Source: Micromonospora sp. MA102
GTDB lineage: Bacteria; Actinomycetota; Actinomycetes; Mycobacteriales; Micromonosporaceae
Length of the DNA: 64,000 nt
Reading direction: 5' to 3'
Assembly (NCBI RefSeq): GCF_025460765.1
Contig: NZ_JAMWEG010000007.1
Coordinates: 1-64,000, forward strand
Shown: positions 63,808 to 64,000 of the stretch, in pieces
How the letters are laid out: the number at the start of each line of letters is the position of its first letter
Position numbering within the stretch: the stretch's first letter is position 1
The notes under the pieces: model-generated
The model's input: only the letters and a program-made list of their open reading frames with translations
Told to the model about the DNA's origin: nothing
Database searches by the model: none
Position numbers and translations under genes: made by a program

Positions 63808-64000
63808 TTGAATCCCCGAACCAGCAGCGTGTTCGACCTTCCCGACCGTCTCTCACCCAAGGCCGACCCGGCCCTGATCGCCCGCGACGAGGAGCACTTC
63901 GCGGCCATGGCGGAGAGCCTCGAGCGGCTGTCCGCCGACCTGTCCGACCGCCTCGACGCCGCCCGCCGGGCGCCCGGCGGCAAGGGCCGGCAGGCGTCGG
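63808..64000 (+). CDS. helR: HelR-like RNA polymerase recycling ATPase (5' part only)
   Basis: The first 64 codons, cut by the window end. The TTG start gives MNPRTSSVFDLPDR with GGAAACGG upstream; a GTG seven codons on is possible. The segment FDLPDRLSPKADPALIARDE followed by HFAAMAESLERL and LDAARRAPGGKG matches the N-terminus I recall for actinomycete HelR, a HelD-related motor that removes rifamycin-stalled RNA polymerase from DNA. No ATPase motif is inside the window. The RAE at 63679 independently supports the call. The 109 bases between them include a GC-rich dyad near 63758-63779. Confidence 0.65.
   Translation, partial: MNPRTSSVFDLPDRLSPKADPALIARDEEHFAAMAESLERLSADLSDRLDAARRAPGGKGRQAS

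Noticed and set aside
1..64000. tRNA, rRNA, insertion sequences, integrases or CRISPR arrays
   Set aside because: I looked for clover-leaf-like segments, transposase motifs and regular short repeats and saw none.

Overview
The window is high-GC, with frequent GTG starts, many 1-4 base start/stop overlaps and few intergenic gaps. This is typical of an actinomycete. A rifamycin-associated element ahead of a HelR-like gene, an SCO6745-family protein, a CBM2/GH18 chitinase and a repeat-like segment that I associate with Micromonospora genomes together suggest Micromonosporaceae, probably Micromonospora. That placement is inference; no rRNA or marker gene is present.

Layout. (1) 15-4619, minus strand: a secreted beta-propeller/Ig-repeat protein, an NAD-dependent epimerase and a possible small ORF. 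(2) 4972-28574, plus strand: a tightly coupled six-gene NRPS-PKS operon. Its genes are NRPS1 (C-A-T-KS-AT-T-C-A-T-TE fused to a 12-TM MFS exporter), NRPS2 (A-T-C), two SyrP-like Fe(II)/2-oxoglutarate oxygenases, NRPS3 (degenerate C, A interrupted by an FkbM methyltransferase, T, C, T) and a cystathionine-gamma-synthase-like PLP enzyme. Specificity codes read by eye suggest Asn/Asp, Gly, Ala-like and Glu, plus one unreduced polyketide extension. I do not recognise the product. This is the best candidate for an undescribed system here. (3) 28661-31597: a DUF1223 protein, an MFS transporter and a DUF817 membrane protein. (4) 31572-34574, minus: a GHL10 glycosidase-like protein and a secreted trypsin-like protease. 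(5) 35072-38573: an MFS transporter, a PAS/PP2C phosphatase and an anti-sigma-factor-type ATPase. (6) 38588-42212, minus: glycerol kinase, a NIPSNAP protein, and an ECF sigma factor with its membrane partner.

(7) 42258-58285 is an inositol-related region. A minus-strand iolC-Cgl0159-iolB-iolD operon diverges from a GntR regulator. That regulator is followed by a plus-strand operon with a sugar-binding lipoprotein, two permeases, an ABC ATPase, a CehA-type PHP hydrolase, an IolE/IolI-like TIM barrel, a GFO/IDH dehydrogenase and a GH38 alpha-mannosidase. The same palindrome, TGTCATGACA, lies in both control regions, so one regulator probably governs both. The gene content suggests uptake and breakdown of a mannosylated or phosphodiester-linked inositol.

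(8) 58306-64000: an SCO6745-family protein, an M43 metalloprotease, a TMEM175-like channel, a small membrane protein, a GNAT enzyme, a CBM2-GH18 chitinase and, running off the end, the 5' part of a HelR-like RNA polymerase recycling ATPase preceded by a rifamycin-associated element.

I saw no tRNA, rRNA, CRISPR array, insertion sequence or integrase. The very long antisense reading frames opposite the NRPS genes are shadows of high-GC codon use.
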